From assembly GCA_009869945.1 (NCBI GenBank), contig WIXG01000175.1:1-64000 (forward strand): a stretch of 64,000 nt of DNA, read 5' to 3'. Below, piece after piece: positions 14,401 to 25,789 of this stretch. Position numbers and translations under genes: made by a program. The notes beneath the pieces were generated by a model. The model did no database searches and had not been told where the DNA came from. It worked only from the letters and a program-made list of their open reading frames with translations. The DNA is from Mesaphorura yosii. Taxonomy: Eukaryota > Arthropoda > Collembola > Poduromorpha > Tullbergiidae. Every line of letters begins with the position of its first letter. Within the stretch, counting starts at the first letter, position 1.

Positions 14401-16566
14401 GATTCTTGTGATGACGTCTGCGGGTTCGATGTTCACTTTCTTACTGCTACGTATTAATATTATATTATTAAATGTGTCAAAACCTTCAGCCAGCCAGCCC
14501 TCACAATTTTCAAGTGCATTATGGAGTAATCTTGAGGGTCTGGAGAGGGATAAAGGCCTGGCGGAGATGTACTCAACCACAATGCCCATGCAATGCACAA
14601 GTCACAAGTATGCGATATTGACTGGATCAGCTGAAGACAGATTAGTGACAGAGTTCATCCTCCTCAGTTCTTTAATTCATGCTTGAGGGCGTTTTTTAGT
14701 GTCGCCTTCTGTCTTTGACGTAATTCAAAATTGGTGGAGAAATGGCAGCGCCTGACTCTTTAAGATTCGCAACCATATGCAGACTGCAATTAACAAAACC
14801 ACGATTTGATCTGTTGCAGTTGCGGTGTATGAAGGAAATATTCTTCGATTGCACAAGGTGTCCAGAGCTGACATGGGAGTGTACCTCTGTATCGGTAAGT
14901 GTTACCGTTTACATAACTCCTAATAATTTATCAATACGCGTCGTCGTACTTATTAGCTCTTTTTCCCTGCTTGTATCAGCTTCCAATGGAGTACCGCCAT
15001 CAATTAGTAAGCGGATCACTGTCAGTGTCCAATGTAAGTTTATTAAACTGTATTGCCCTTTAATTGCACTGGGACTTGAGACTTTTACTTTTACCGCAAA
15101 ATGCTCAAGTTTCACAAACTGAATTCTTGTTTCCTGATCCTCACGAACGGCTGCGTCTTTTCCTGGCAGTTCATCCTGTGATTCATGTTCCGAATCAACT
15201 GGTTGGTGCACCACTGAACACTGACATTACACTGGAATGCAATGTGGAAGCTTACCCTCGTTCCATTCAATTCTGGACTAAGGACAACGGTAATTCTATT
15301 AAGCTTTAATTAATTTTTGCTGGGTGAGCGGTTTACGAAGTCCGCGGCACCAAATTATTTGTATGATGACATTTACGACCGGCATGAATCCAAATGACCT
15401 TTTGTGTTGTGTCCGCCAGGCGCCATGATCATTACGGGTGACAGATATGAAGTACAAGAAATTACAAACAAGTCAATGTTCGAAGTCAAAATGATTCTCA
15501 TCATCCGGAAATTCCATCGAAAAGATGCTGGGGAGTATCACTGCATCGCCAAGAATTCATTAGGAGACGTCGATAGTATCATTAAACTTTATGGTGAGTT
15601 TCAGAAATCCCAATACATGAAATTTTATGCCTGTTTCGTTTGCCTTGATGTGAACAAAATTAATATTTAATATCGACTCGGGCCCAAGACTCACCTCAAA
15701 AATGCCATTATGGCTTTTCTTTCGGAAGTATGCTCATTTTAGCGCACAGGAAGCAGAGACCAGAGAGCAAGAGCATGAGTTCATTGTTTTTTTTTCAGCC
15801 GACATGCATTGCTTAATTTAGATTCGGAAATGCGACCATAAAATATTATGAGATCGAACTTTTGTCCTTAAATTCGCATTTCCTCAAAACTTCGTGAATG
15901 TAGGCTCCCGGTTCAAGGATACGCCCAATGGAGTGGAAAATATAGGCAACTCAGCTCAGTAGTTAAATCTAAGATAAAATCTCCTGTGCATTCGTAGAGC
16001 TGAGGCTGACCGGCAGCGAAGGTGCACCCAACAATTTGTATGGCGAGTCTGAGGAAGACGATGACGACGACGATGAGTACGATACTGGAATCATTTCTGC
16101 GGGAGGTGACATTGACTACGATAATCTGGATCGAACTCCATTGCTGCCTGGACCAGGAAAGAAGAATCCGTACGATCGCAGACGCGAAGAAGAAAATGCC
16201 GCAAGTGGTGGCAAAACCAAGGGCAATTCGATATCAGCAAACACAATCAATAGTAGCAGTAGCAGTGGTAGCGGAAATAGCAAGGACTTAGCCGATACAA
16301 AGTTTCAACTTAAATCTAATAATAGCAAAAACAAACCGAGCAAGAATGCAAGGCCACCGACGGGCAGCAGCTCGGGTAATAATTATCAGCAGTCCGTGGT
16401 GGTTCCGATCAACGGAGGCGGGAGTGGAGTTGGTGCGGGACGTGGAAATTCGGGGCTTGGTAACTTGCGAGTGATTGGTAGCGCGTCACAGCGTACATAT
16501 CCTCGTCTCATGTACGACTGCATAAGCGTCATCAGTACACTCATTATTTTCGAGATGTTGCTATAA
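2405..16566 (+). CDS. DIP-type (Dpr-interacting protein / lachesin-like) three-Ig cell-surface protein, DIP-A
   Basis: Nine exons join in frame: 2405-2579, 10727-10845, 12681-12866, 12937-13129, 14820-14894, 14980-15033, 15170-15289, 15420-15593 and 15998-16566, giving 554 aa. All introns are GT-AG. The first 58 residues include a hydrophobic signal segment (about 42-55) behind a long hydrophilic start with six Met, so ATG 2405 is one of several possible starts. Ig1 is about 63-165 (Cys89, Trp101, Cys150), Ig2 about 166-266 (Cys193, Trp205, Cys248) and Ig3 about 268-366 (Cys291, Trp303, Cys349). The Ig1 end (RGSFMCQVNTDPM) and the VVIPPDF linker are typical of insect DIPs, which bind Dpr proteins in synaptic partner choice. 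A Ser/Gly/Asn-rich stalk with an acidic stretch (EEDDDDDDEYD) follows. The C-terminus ends in a hydrophobic tail (about 537-554) after small residues, fitting GPI anchoring. Which DIP orthologue it is cannot be told. Confidence 0.9.
2580..10726 (+). other. Intron 1 of DIP-A (8.1 kb), no nested gene recognised
   Basis: This separates the signal-peptide exon from the Ig1 exon and is a phase-1 intron, like intron 1 of DIP-B. Reading frames of 99-137 codons inside it (for example 5779-6192 minus and 9258-9635 plus) show no domain. A CpG-rich pentamer repeat lies near its 3' end. Long first introns of neuronal Ig genes often carry enhancers; that is inference here. Confidence 0.7.
10541..10560. 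repeat. Short CGTTG pentamer tandem repeat
   Basis: About four copies of CGTTG in a row, followed within 40 bases by related GCGGTTGCGTTG sequence. It is CpG-rich against an AT-rich intron and lies about 170 bases upstream of the second DIP-A exon. Confidence 0.7.
10846..12680 (+). other. Intron 2 of DIP-A (1.8 kb)
   Basis: Phase-0 intron inside the Ig1 coding region, between the codons for Arg98 and Val99. DIP-B has an intron at the same place and phase. Nothing else recognised in it. Confidence 0.8.
13130..14819 (+). other. Intron 4 of DIP-A (1.7 kb)
   Basis: Phase-1 intron inside the Ig2 coding region, matched in position and phase by the 4.4 kb intron of DIP-B. Reading frames in it (such as 14348-14686 plus) overlap on both strands and carry no domain. 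Confidence 0.8.
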
Positions 16567-16628
16567 TTTCTTTGTTGTGTTACATTTTGCGAGTTAATCT
16601 ATAAATACGTACTACGTTCGTAAGCCTC

Positions 16629-16634
16629 AATAAA
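16629..16634 (+). terminator. Polyadenylation signal of DIP-A
   Basis: AATAAA, 63 bases past the stop codon, followed by A- and T-rich sequence. It would give a very short 3' untranslated region. Confidence 0.5.
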
Positions 16635-16639
16635 TTAAT

Positions 16640-19600
16640 CTACAAAGAAATCAATCAGAACGATTGCAGTTTATTGTTCATTCTCAGAATTGGTCGGTCC
16701 AAATATCTGCTGATGTCTTCACCGTTTCCTTTCCCGTGGACAAAATACAATGCATAGTGCATGCATTGCACAGCGAAGAGACGAACTCATCCTTAATCCT
16801 TTCTGTTGTTCTCCGTTGTGTTTTTGTATTTATTTTTGGGATTATTAAATAATGCCATCCAAGAACTTGCGATTCATCTCATCAACCCGACTTCATCATC
16901 CTTCCTTCATTCCACGGCGCATGGAGTAACAGCCCATTGTTATTTTAGTGGATGAGATGAGCAGGCTAAAGTATCTCAGTTATTATCATGTGACAGATTT
17001 CACAATTCAATTCACTTGTCGAGTTCTTTCCTCTTCTACTTTATTAATCATACCGAACACCGTACCGACTTGAGTCCCTCTTGCAGTGAAATCAAGTAGA
17101 CAGGCTTTCCCATCCGCTTTCTTTGAAGAGAAGACCGAAGACACAGGCGAATTTAATCCTTCCTTTCCTTCGATCATGCCTCTGTGTCGCTCCTCGTGTC
17201 TCGAGCCTTTGCAGTTGCTAATTCGTCTTTTGTTTCAATTTTATTTCTCTTCCGCATTTCACATCTTTCCGTTTCGTCTAGACACGGAACGCTCCTGTCA
17301 TTAGGATTAATCTACCTTTTCAGAACCAAAATCCGTTACTGATCCCGGGTGATGTGCGGAAGATGATGAGTTCATGCAATACAATACAACTGCCAATGCC
17401 TTGTGTCATAATTCGGGAAGGAAGAGTCATCACGAAGTGAAAGTAACACATGTTGAATGTCTTTGAAAGTAAAAGACGAGCAGGCAAGGCAGCCATGAGT
17501 CAGTCACAGTGCCCAATGCATGGCGTAATGAAAAAGTTTGAGGCAGGCATTGCAGAACTTATTATGCAATTCAAATATCGCAATGAAAAACTTTGACAAT
17601 GAAAATTAAACTTTCAATTTGTACTCGAGCAGTAGAAGAAGAAGCAGCAGGAGTGAAATGCATTGGTAATAAAGAAATGTGAGCCACTTGAATTGTCTTG
17701 GTCATGGGCTTGGGAAAGTTCAGCACAACCGCAAACGTTTCAAACTTCACCAATTCGGATCTCTCGCGGAGGAATTCTTGCACTTGACAATGGCACGGCG
17801 GGCTCGGCATTTGATGCTCTGGTATTTGCATCTGGAGTTCCGACGAGTTTAGTGTGAAAAGTGAAACTAAACCAACATTCATTGTAACAGACAAGGCGGC
17901 AACGGCACGAGTTGAGTAGTAAGCCGAGGGGTTTCTAAAGTGTTAAAAGATTTGAAAACATCACATACTTTTCCTCACCACCGCCGGCACAGCATTCAGC
18001 ACATGTACAAGAGAGCATGGAACTGGGAAGCAGGCAGATTCTGAAGTGAGATTAGAATTTATTGCTTTCTTTTGTAAATAAAAGTGAAGAATGAAGAGAG
18101 AACACACAAAAGGCATTTAATAAGTAACTTGATATGACAATAATAGGAAGATTTAATTCCAATTTAGTCTAGAGCTGGGACATGGCCTCGCCTAGACTGA
18201 ACTCGTGCTGTTGTATTCATTATTATCCTAATTCTGGTTCGCGCCGCGCCTCACTGAATTCCTCTGACTTGAAACATGCGAATCCGCAGGTTCAACAGCC
18301 ACATTCCGATTATTTCTTGGAGACAAAAGCGAAATAGGTTTATGATACCGGAGTTTGCTTGGGTCTTCTTGAGTGCATGTTGTCTGTATAGTTGCTGCTT
18401 TTCTTTCATTTCTCAAGCAAGTAACACGTGAAAATTGCTGTGATGAAACAGACACAGAAATGAGGTCAATTTACACGTGCATGGTGATGTTAAACGTAAG
18501 GAGATCGGGATACAGTTTTATGATCTCATAATCATAATTTTTGCTCAACGACCTGCCACTAGCTGCTCTTGGGAAATCTTGGGTGTCAATTGACTGTCAA
18601 ACAACAGCGCATGCAACAGTTGAATGTTGAACTTAATTGCTTGCTGAACTGCATTCACGCAGAGAACTCACTGAAATGTGTATAAGGTCTTGTTTACACT
18701 TTTTAATTTTGCTCAAACTGCCGCTTTCCTCAAACCTCGGAGCAAGAATGGTTGTAAAGTCAAGCCGTTAAGTCCGAACAGACATTCATGGAGCATTTTA
18801 AGCTTATATAACTGCAATTTTGTGTTCCTCAGTGATTGTCGCACTACAGTTGTGAGAATCTTGTTGCTTGTTGTGCATGCGATGGACAAAGTGCGCGGAG
18901 GAACTCATTTAGCATGCTTCAAAGTGTTTAAATGATTCTAGCCTGCCAAACCTGAAGTTAAGTTCGCCCCGCTTTCTAATGGGCCACCCCACCAGTAGTA
19001 CCCTTCTGTATATCCTCTTGTCGCATTTGTAGTAGAAAAAGTGGGTGACATTGTGATTCAATTTGGGTTACAATCACATTACGTTGGGGAAAATAAAGCC
19101 ATTTGTATCTGTAATGTTCATTTCTCCTACTGCTCCTTGAATCTTGGTATTCGTATTCCAGCAGGCGCATAGTGATCAATCAGCCACCACTCTTAGAACA
19201 ACTAAAGGACATCTGCGCGCAGTACAACAAAAGCACAATTTGACTCTTACATGTTTTGGTATCGTGACTCCAAGCACCACATGCTGTGCTGTACCGCTGA
19301 TACATCAAGAAACCACTAAAGCATGAAGTGGAAAGATGCGAGCCCCAGATGCACCAATATTGGTATTGGAATTGATAGAATGCTCCAGCATACCTCTCAC
19401 GACTCACAGAAACATGCACTCGTAACATCGTCCACTGGCTCCCATTGATATTTGATTCCACAATTTGTACAGCCAGACTAGACTCGACTGAAGGAAAAAT
19501 TTAATCCAGAAGAGTGTAGTCACCTTTTATGGGAGTAGTAAAGCAGGGGTGGAACGGTGAAAGCCCTTCTTTGTGGACACCTGAGCGAAACAACGACTAA

Positions 19601-21340
19601 GTACAGTGTCGCAAGGATTTTGACCTACTCATATTCCTTTATCTCTTAGAACATAAATTGGTGTAACAAGATTACGGTTAATTGCAGAATTTTAAGCTAA
19701 TGACGCCTTTTGATTTCTCCTGAGGAATGTTAATTTCGTTTTTATTTCCGCTGCACGAATGAGTGCCAGCAACTACCACTACAAAGCATCAGAACACAAC
19801 CCAAACGCAGTAAAAAGCCTTTTTACTTTTTACAAGTTATGACCATTATGCGCTCTTCACAACTTCAGGTGAGATAAGGCGTCAGTTTTTAATGAAATGA
19901 AGCTCACTACACTCACATCGAATATTTCTTAATTAACCTCACCAGAAACCCAAAAATGAAAATTCCTTTTCACACATGAACCATATAGTGGCAATATTCT
20001 CATTTTTACGTCAATGCTTTCACCACTGCGACATTTGTTGAAAGTCAATTTAAACTTTCTGCCTATGTCAAATGAGAATAAGTATGCATTAGCTGGCACA
20101 TTTAGGTAGTTAACTCAATGCCTGAAGTAATAGTTGTAATTTAGCATCACGACGATTCGAATTTCTTCATAATATTTTTGAATAGATCTCGAGAAAAAGA
20201 ATTCCATTTGTGTTAATATTGATTTTACAATTTGAAGTATCAAAGGTACAATTTTTTCACCACAGAAAGAGCATTTCTTTGCATTGGAAGTGAGAGATGA
20301 GGTTTCTATCTCGAGACGAATCGAGAGAACGGGTGCTGGCGAAGGAAATGAATTTGTTTTTGAGGCTTCTTATTTTTAATGTTCCAGAGAAGTCAAAGCA
20401 GAAGCACAATCATCGACAAATGCAAATGGTTGCTACCTCTGTTCTGTCTATTTACGTTCCTCGTTTTTGACTCTGAGCTTCCGCTCGAGCTCCCATCAAA
20501 AGGTTAAAGTACAAAAATTCATCTCAATAACTAAATGTTGCGGTAGCTTGCCGACTTTTGCCAAAAAATCGATGCGGCTTCGATTGGACTGATAAAATGC
20601 AAGTTATTCCCGCGATAATGAGTTTCATGGAAGATGATTTGATAAAAGTATTGACTTTTGGGTCATGAACGAATTTTACTGATTTCTCCTGGGGCTGGTG
20701 ACCTTTACTCGGTGGATTTTGGCTGGAATTTAACTTTAAGTACATGAAAACTCCATTCCTAAGTCTATTAGGCATTAAGGCGATTCAGTGAAGGAGTCGC
20801 TGTACACTACACGCCAAGGCATTGGACGTTGTACCACATGTTTCCAGTGAAAATAGGTTTATAAGGCGATCAGGGTAGAAAAGAAAACATTATAACGAGG
20901 AAGTCAAGACAAGAAGGGGCCACGCCATGCCCTGTTGACAGGCGAGGCTAAGCAGCCTCGGTCTGAAAAAGAATGATGAAATGAGGCGTTAAATCAGATT
21001 TTCCTCAAAATTACTCTTTTCCTTTTTGTTGCATCTTCTCCAAGCAACATGCAACACTCCATCGTACAACTAAACGTAAAGATGTATGGCACAACACAAG
21101 AAGGATTTCATACAACCAATTTCTAATGTACTGCTTGTTTGTTACGAGTTACTTATACAATAAACTGTCTCCAGTCATCCCCAGATCGAAACAGAACACG
21201 AGAGCAATACAGCGCCCGGGTGTAGGGACTCCTAATTTAATTGTTCACATTTTCTAGCATCTGCACAACACCAATGATTCCTCGTTTTTGATAGATACGC
21301 AATTACATAATGCTTAAAGTGATTGAGATTATTGTTGCAA
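16640..21340. other. Intergenic DNA between DIP-A and the carbonic anhydrases
   Basis: About 4.7 kb with no coding region I can support. The longest frames (17571-17894 minus, 19180-19461 minus, 18678-18935 plus) lack domain signatures and compete with frames on the other strand. No RNA gene or large repeat was seen. Confidence 0.55.
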
Positions 21341-21346
21341 TGATGA

Positions 21347-21352
21347 TTTATT
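21347..21352 (-). terminator. Polyadenylation signal of carbonic anhydrase A
   Basis: AATAAA when read on the minus strand (TTTATT on plus), 93 bases past the stop codon of the carbonic anhydrase gene. Confidence 0.5.
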
Positions 21353-21444
21353 CAAAATGCAATCTGCGAATAAATTGACAATAAAGCGTGCTTAGGATAG
21401 TGCATTTCTGTGATTTGGGTTGTCCTGCAGTGTAGGCAGCATTA

Positions 21445-22350
21445 TCATGTGGACTCGTCTTGTCTTATCATCATATTGTTGATATAGTAAAATTCAACTT
21501 TTCGGTCACCCAAAGGTTGTATTGGCCGATAATTCTTTTTTAACAAGCCGCCGTGGCCGTTGGGGAGAGACCTGAACGAATTGAACTGCACTTCGTGTAT
21601 TTTAATTGGACGGTGCAGAACAACCCACTTGACTTTCTCGTAGCAAGGTGGAGTAGTTAATGAGCCATCATAGCTGAAGAAGTCGCGCTGACGAAGATCT
21701 GGCATGATGTCATCAAGCTTGAACTTTTGTCCGTCCGTACTAATTTCGTAGCTGACGCCAATGGAGGATGATTGTTTGAGGATATTGATAGCTACGTCTA
21801 GATGAAACCAAGTTCTGCTAAGACTTGGGCCAGCGTCAACGAGAACTGCAACTACCAAAAGTGCGGACGGATCGTTGGACGCAAATGCTACGTCGAAGTT
21901 TGCGTGTCTGTCTGAGTAATGAACAAGATGAATTTCCATTGGCGAAGGTGAGCCATTTATTGTGTGTTCCGATCCGACTGATACTTTCTCGCCCCAGTGG
22001 AAGTGTGCTTGTTCGAAAATGTAGCGGCCCCAGGTTTGGAATGAGACGCTCGGTTGCGTGGCCTTCAATTTCATCTTAAAGGTGTACCCGCTGTTGAGTA
22101 GTGTGTAAGTATTTACTTCGGTAGAATAGTTGTGGAAAGTCACTTGCATCCAGGACGGGTTTGATGAGTTCGGGTGAGCAGTAATGTCGATTGGCGATTG
22201 ATGCCCAGCATTGTTAGAACAAACACCGGGCCAGTGTGAAGGTCCGCAATCCTCAGCATCGTCGTAACAGAAATCCGCAGTCCAAATTCTGTCGAAGCAG
22301 AGGAACAGGAGAGCACTGACGAAAAATGCGAACTGCAGTCGAAAATACAT
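21445..22350 (-). CDS. Secreted alpha-carbonic anhydrase A (Tyr at the proton-shuttle position)
   Basis: A single-exon gene of 301 aa, from the ATG at 22350, the first in-frame ATG, directly ahead of a hydrophobic signal peptide (about 5-25). Alpha-carbonic anhydrases hydrate CO2 to bicarbonate with an active-site zinc. The zinc ligands are His116, His118 (in HFHWG) and His141 (in EIHLVHY); Glu128 and the GSLTTPPC loop with the Thr199 equivalent are present. Paired Cys, including one in TTPPC, fit the extracellular disulfide of the CA IV-like group. The residue matching human CA II His64 is Tyr89 (NSGYTF), so proton transfer may be slower, as in the family's Tyr64 forms. The protein ends soon after the domain with no hydrophobic tail, so it is probably released. 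It is the left member of a tandem pair. Confidence 0.95.
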   Translation of the reverse strand: MYFRLQFAFFVSALLFLCFDRIWTADFCYDDAEDCGPSHWPGVCSNNAGHQSPIDITAHPNSSNPSWMQVTFHNYSTEVNTYTLLNSGYTFKMKLKATQPSVSFQTWGRYIFEQAHFHWGEKVSVGSEHTINGSPSPMEIHLVHYSDRHANFDVAFASNDPSALLVVAVLVDAGPSLSRTWFHLDVAINILKQSSSIGVSYEISTDGQKFKLDDIMPDLRQRDFFSYDGSLTTPPCYEKVKWVVLHRPIKIHEVQFNSFRSLPNGHGGLLKKNYRPIQPLGDRKVEFYYINNMMIRQDEST

Positions 22351-22438
22351 GGCCGAACTCAAGCCAACGAAATCAAAACCAAAAAGCAGAGACGAAGCAC
22401 TGATTCCAATTGAGAAACTCTGATTTTGTCCATGAGGA

Positions 22439-22445
22439 ATTTATA
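22439..22445 (-). promoter_or_regulatory. TATA box of carbonic anhydrase A
   Basis: TATAAAT on the minus strand, about 90 bases upstream of the ATG, with a TCAGAG initiator-like motif near 22418-22423, about 24 bases downstream of the box. Confidence 0.45.
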
Positions 22446-24175
22446 GCATCATTCACCAGTTGAATCCCTAATATTATCCGAATTGTTTATTGTCACAAAA
22501 AAAAGGAAGAATTCCTTTAAAAAAATACATGATGTAAGCAGCAATGAACAAATTGTTCAAGTCCATTCAGCAGTCCGAAATTTCCTGAAAAACGGACATT
22601 TTGACAGCGTGGACAAATAAACAATAGCGCAATTAATTCAGAGGAAAATCATTCACTGGGTTCAAACACCGGGTAATTTGATCTTATCAAATGCTTTAAT
22701 GCATACAACTGCCAAATTTATTTATCATTTATTGCTTACAAAATAGGATTAATTGGAAATACTAGGTATTTTGCCCACGACGCTACGCGCTCGCGACTTG
22801 CTCATGAGGGTAATTTGTTCTGGCCTTTGGAGTTCATTGAAAAACCAAGCACGAGAAAAGTTAATTGCACATGCAATTATGCATTGCAAATTTTGATGTG
22901 TCAATTTAGTTTTTAAGTCAACTTACCGATGGCATATATCCTCTGATACGTGATTGCAGCTTAATCGGCTGTGTTGACTGTCTTCTCAAATATGAGTCTG
23001 ATAACAATACACTCAACGTATGCTTTTGGAAGTGAGAGAATCAACAAGAATTTCAGAACAACGAATTACGAATGTTAATTTAGCAAGCAATACCTGTGCT
23101 CAAATATGAGTAGTCGCAATTTCTAATTCGAATGATTTGTTGCAGAAATACTTGACAGTGTTTGCAAATAAATGTTTCTGTGCGCTCTTGTTTTGATTTG
23201 ACATTGGTTATGGTGTATGACAGTATGACCGAACTTAAATGCAATGAAGCTTTTTAACAGACCTACTCAAGAAAAAACATTGGCGCTGGATTCTCCGGAC
23301 AATTAATTGACATTTGACTGGATTTTTAATTGCAAATCATAATACCTCAACAAAGGATACAGTGCAGTGAAAACTACTTGATCTCAAGTGCTGGCTGTTA
23401 CAGTACATGTTACAGAACGCAACAGAACTCCTTGAATCTTTGATTGGAAATCGCAGTCGTAAATTGGAAATTGAACATATGCATAATTTATTGTGTGACG
23501 AGATAAAAATATTTTTCTCACACAAGCTTTATAATTCATTCAAAACCTTGCTGTACTATTATTCTAATCGAAAATACGACCCTGCCCGTACTGGATATTT
23601 GTGATTTGGTTGTGAAGTGAGTTAGCAGTTCACTCTCGTCTATCGAGTGTCTTCTGACTCGTTCAATTGTCGCCCACTTTGTGAATACCACTTTGACAGA
23701 ACGGCCTAGGATTTTTTATGTGTAATTTAATGGCCCTATTAATGCGCACAAAAGGAGGGACACGGACAATATTTTGATCATAGAACCTTCGGTGACAACT
23801 CAGACTGTTCGTTGACAGATGTTGTAGCTTTTATCACTTTACGTGTCTGTGCATTTGAGTCGTGTCACGAACTCAATGCAAGGGCTTGAAAACGTCACGC
23901 AATTTTTATCAAGAATCGCGCCTTCATGCGATTATTACCACAGGCCTATTCAATTTGATTGCTTCATAATGCGTCCGAATCCGTTGAACTGATTAGAGAT
24001 TAAAATTTGCACTTGTGATCTTTACGTGATCTGCGGGAGAATTGAGCTTAGGGTGTCAGAATAAACAAGACTGGCAGAAAATTTTGTTTAAATATGATAC
24101 AAACAAATGTTACATTATCCTATTGCATTGTTAAAATCAACTTAACTAAATAAATATATAACTTTTACGAATGAA
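22446..24175. other. Spacer between the two carbonic anhydrase genes
   Basis: About 1.7 kb holding the upstream region of carbonic anhydrase A and the 3' side of carbonic anhydrase B. No further coding region or third anhydrase fragment was found. Confidence 0.6.
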
Positions 24176-25174
24176 CTAAATAAATATGCTGCGCAGAGTA
24201 CTTAACATGGCTAGCAAAAGTAATGAACTCGATAGCGTGAAGAATTCGGCAGCACTTTGCGTAGCTGGCGTCTCAACTGCCCGAAAGAACTCAACTTTTC
24301 TGTCCCCCAAAGGCTGCACAGGGCGATAGTTCATGCTGACTAGCCCGTCGTGTGTGTCATGGATTGTTCTAAACTCTGCAATCTGAGTCCAAGATAATTT
24401 GATAGTCTCCCTTAAGAAGATCCACTGAACCTGCTCCGAGCACGGTGGTGTCGTCAGCGATCCTTCGTAAGCGAAGAAATCTCGCACTGATGGCAAGAAT
24501 CGATCGAGATTAAACGGTGACATGACCGCGACGGGATGCCCGACCTGTGCCATGTTGCTCACATTTCTCAATGAGTTCACAATGCTTTGATACTGCTCAT
24601 TTTCGGAGACTGAACCCTCCACACGAACGCCAATGACAGCGAGTGATTTCGGATCACCAGACTCTAATGCAGCGTCGAAATTGGAGTATCTCGCTGAATA
24701 ATGGACCAAATGAATTTCCATCGGTGTGCTGGACCCTTTCATTGTGTGCTCAGAACCAAAGCCGGGTTCAGCACCCCAGTGAAAGTGCAGTTGCTGGAAA
24801 TTGTAGTCGCCCAAGTCAGCGTAGGTCAGGATCACATCACTCGCTGCTGAATTTAGGCTCAATTGAATCGAATGGCCGTTGTTTAGAATCTGGAACCCAT
24901 TTCGCTCGGACGAATACGTTTGTGTGCGAAGTAGGCGGGTTGGCGCCTCCACGGCATTTGGTTCGATTATAATGTCGATGGGTGACTGACGCCCCGAGTT
25001 GACTTGGCAGGTTCCTGGCCAATGTGAAGGACCACAATCTTCATGATCGTCGTAGCAGTAGTTATCCGCATCACCTTGCAGAGCGTCTACCGAACTGGGA
25101 GCTATTCGAGCATAAGCTAAGCTGACCAGGAGAGCTAGTGCTAGAAAAATTAGCGTTATATGTTTGAAGATCAT
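24176..25174 (-). CDS. Alpha-carbonic anhydrase B with hydrophobic C-terminal tail (CA IV-like)
   Basis: A single-exon gene of 332 aa, from the ATG at 25174, with a signal peptide (about 1-22). The zinc ligands are His130, His132 (HFHWG) and His155 (EIHLVHY). Glu142 and GSLTTPPC are kept. The proton shuttle is present as His101 (NNGHSI), so this should be a fully active enzyme. Shared motifs with its neighbour (CYDD.EDCGPSHWPG, QSPIDI, YRPVQPLGDRKVEF-like end) show the two are duplicates. Unlike its partner it ends in a hydrophobic run (about 312-332) after small residues, suggesting a GPI anchor or membrane tail. That topology is predicted from composition only. It lies about 1.8 kb upstream of carbonic anhydrase A on the same strand. 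Confidence 0.95.
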   Translation of the reverse strand: MIFKHITLIFLALALLVSLAYARIAPSSVDALQGDADNYCYDDHEDCGPSHWPGTCQVNSGRQSPIDIIIEPNAVEAPTRLLRTQTYSSERNGFQILNNGHSIQLSLNSAASDVILTYADLGDYNFQQLHFHWGAEPGFGSEHTMKGSSTPMEIHLVHYSARYSNFDAALESGDPKSLAVIGVRVEGSVSENEQYQSIVNSLRNVSNMAQVGHPVAVMSPFNLDRFLPSVRDFFAYEGSLTTPPCSEQVQWIFLRETIKLSWTQIAEFRTIHDTHDGLVSMNYRPVQPLGDRKVEFFRAVETPATQSAAEFFTLSSSLLLLAMLSTLRSIFI

Positions 25175-25338
25175 CTTGAACTTTAACTAGGCGGTTGTTT
25201 ACAGTAGCCGTTGAATTAATTAATCCGGACTGAATTGCAGTACTTAGCAAGCTTAAAGCGTAATATGGCTCGTCTGAGTGAAGTGGCAAGATTACTGCCA
25301 GAAATCAGAGTTCACCTTTTACGAGCCTGGGACCCCAG

Positions 25339-25345
25339 TTTTATA
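25339..25345 (-). promoter_or_regulatory. TATA box of carbonic anhydrase B
   Basis: TATAAAA on the minus strand, about 165 bases upstream of the ATG. No clear initiator was found at the expected distance. Confidence 0.4.
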
Positions 25346-25733
25346 CGACCCTTGACGTCACGTTGCTTGATGTCAACCAGCTGCCGTATCAGTAGCAAGT
25401 TAATGAATTGATTATGCAAGGTGATGTTCTATGGAGAGGTGACATTTCTCTGAACGACTATCTAAAATTTGAACAGGATTACAGTCACCCGCGTGGCGTG
25501 ACTGAATGTTCTCGTAGAAATTCGAGCATCATCGGGACATGCGACGAGCAAAATTTCCAATAGTTAAAGTGCCAAAATTTACATTGTCGGCATTATACAA
25601 CTAATAACTGATATCAACGATGCCTACCTTCTGTTAGTTATGATTATGACATGGCTTGCATTTGTTATTACTACACTTCGAAAAACGTCGCATTTGGCAG
25701 GTAATGTGATAATCGCTTCAGCCGAGCCTATAG

Positions 25734-25787
25734 TCTTGTGACTATAAACTATCTTGTGACTATAAACTATCTTGTGACTATAAACTA
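25734..25787. repeat. Perfect 18-bp tandem repeat, three copies
   Basis: Three identical head-to-tail copies of TCTTGTGACTATAAACTA, about 560 bases upstream of carbonic anhydrase B. Three perfect copies suggest a recent minisatellite expansion or clustered protein-binding sites. Confidence 0.95.
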
Positions 25788-25789
25788 AT

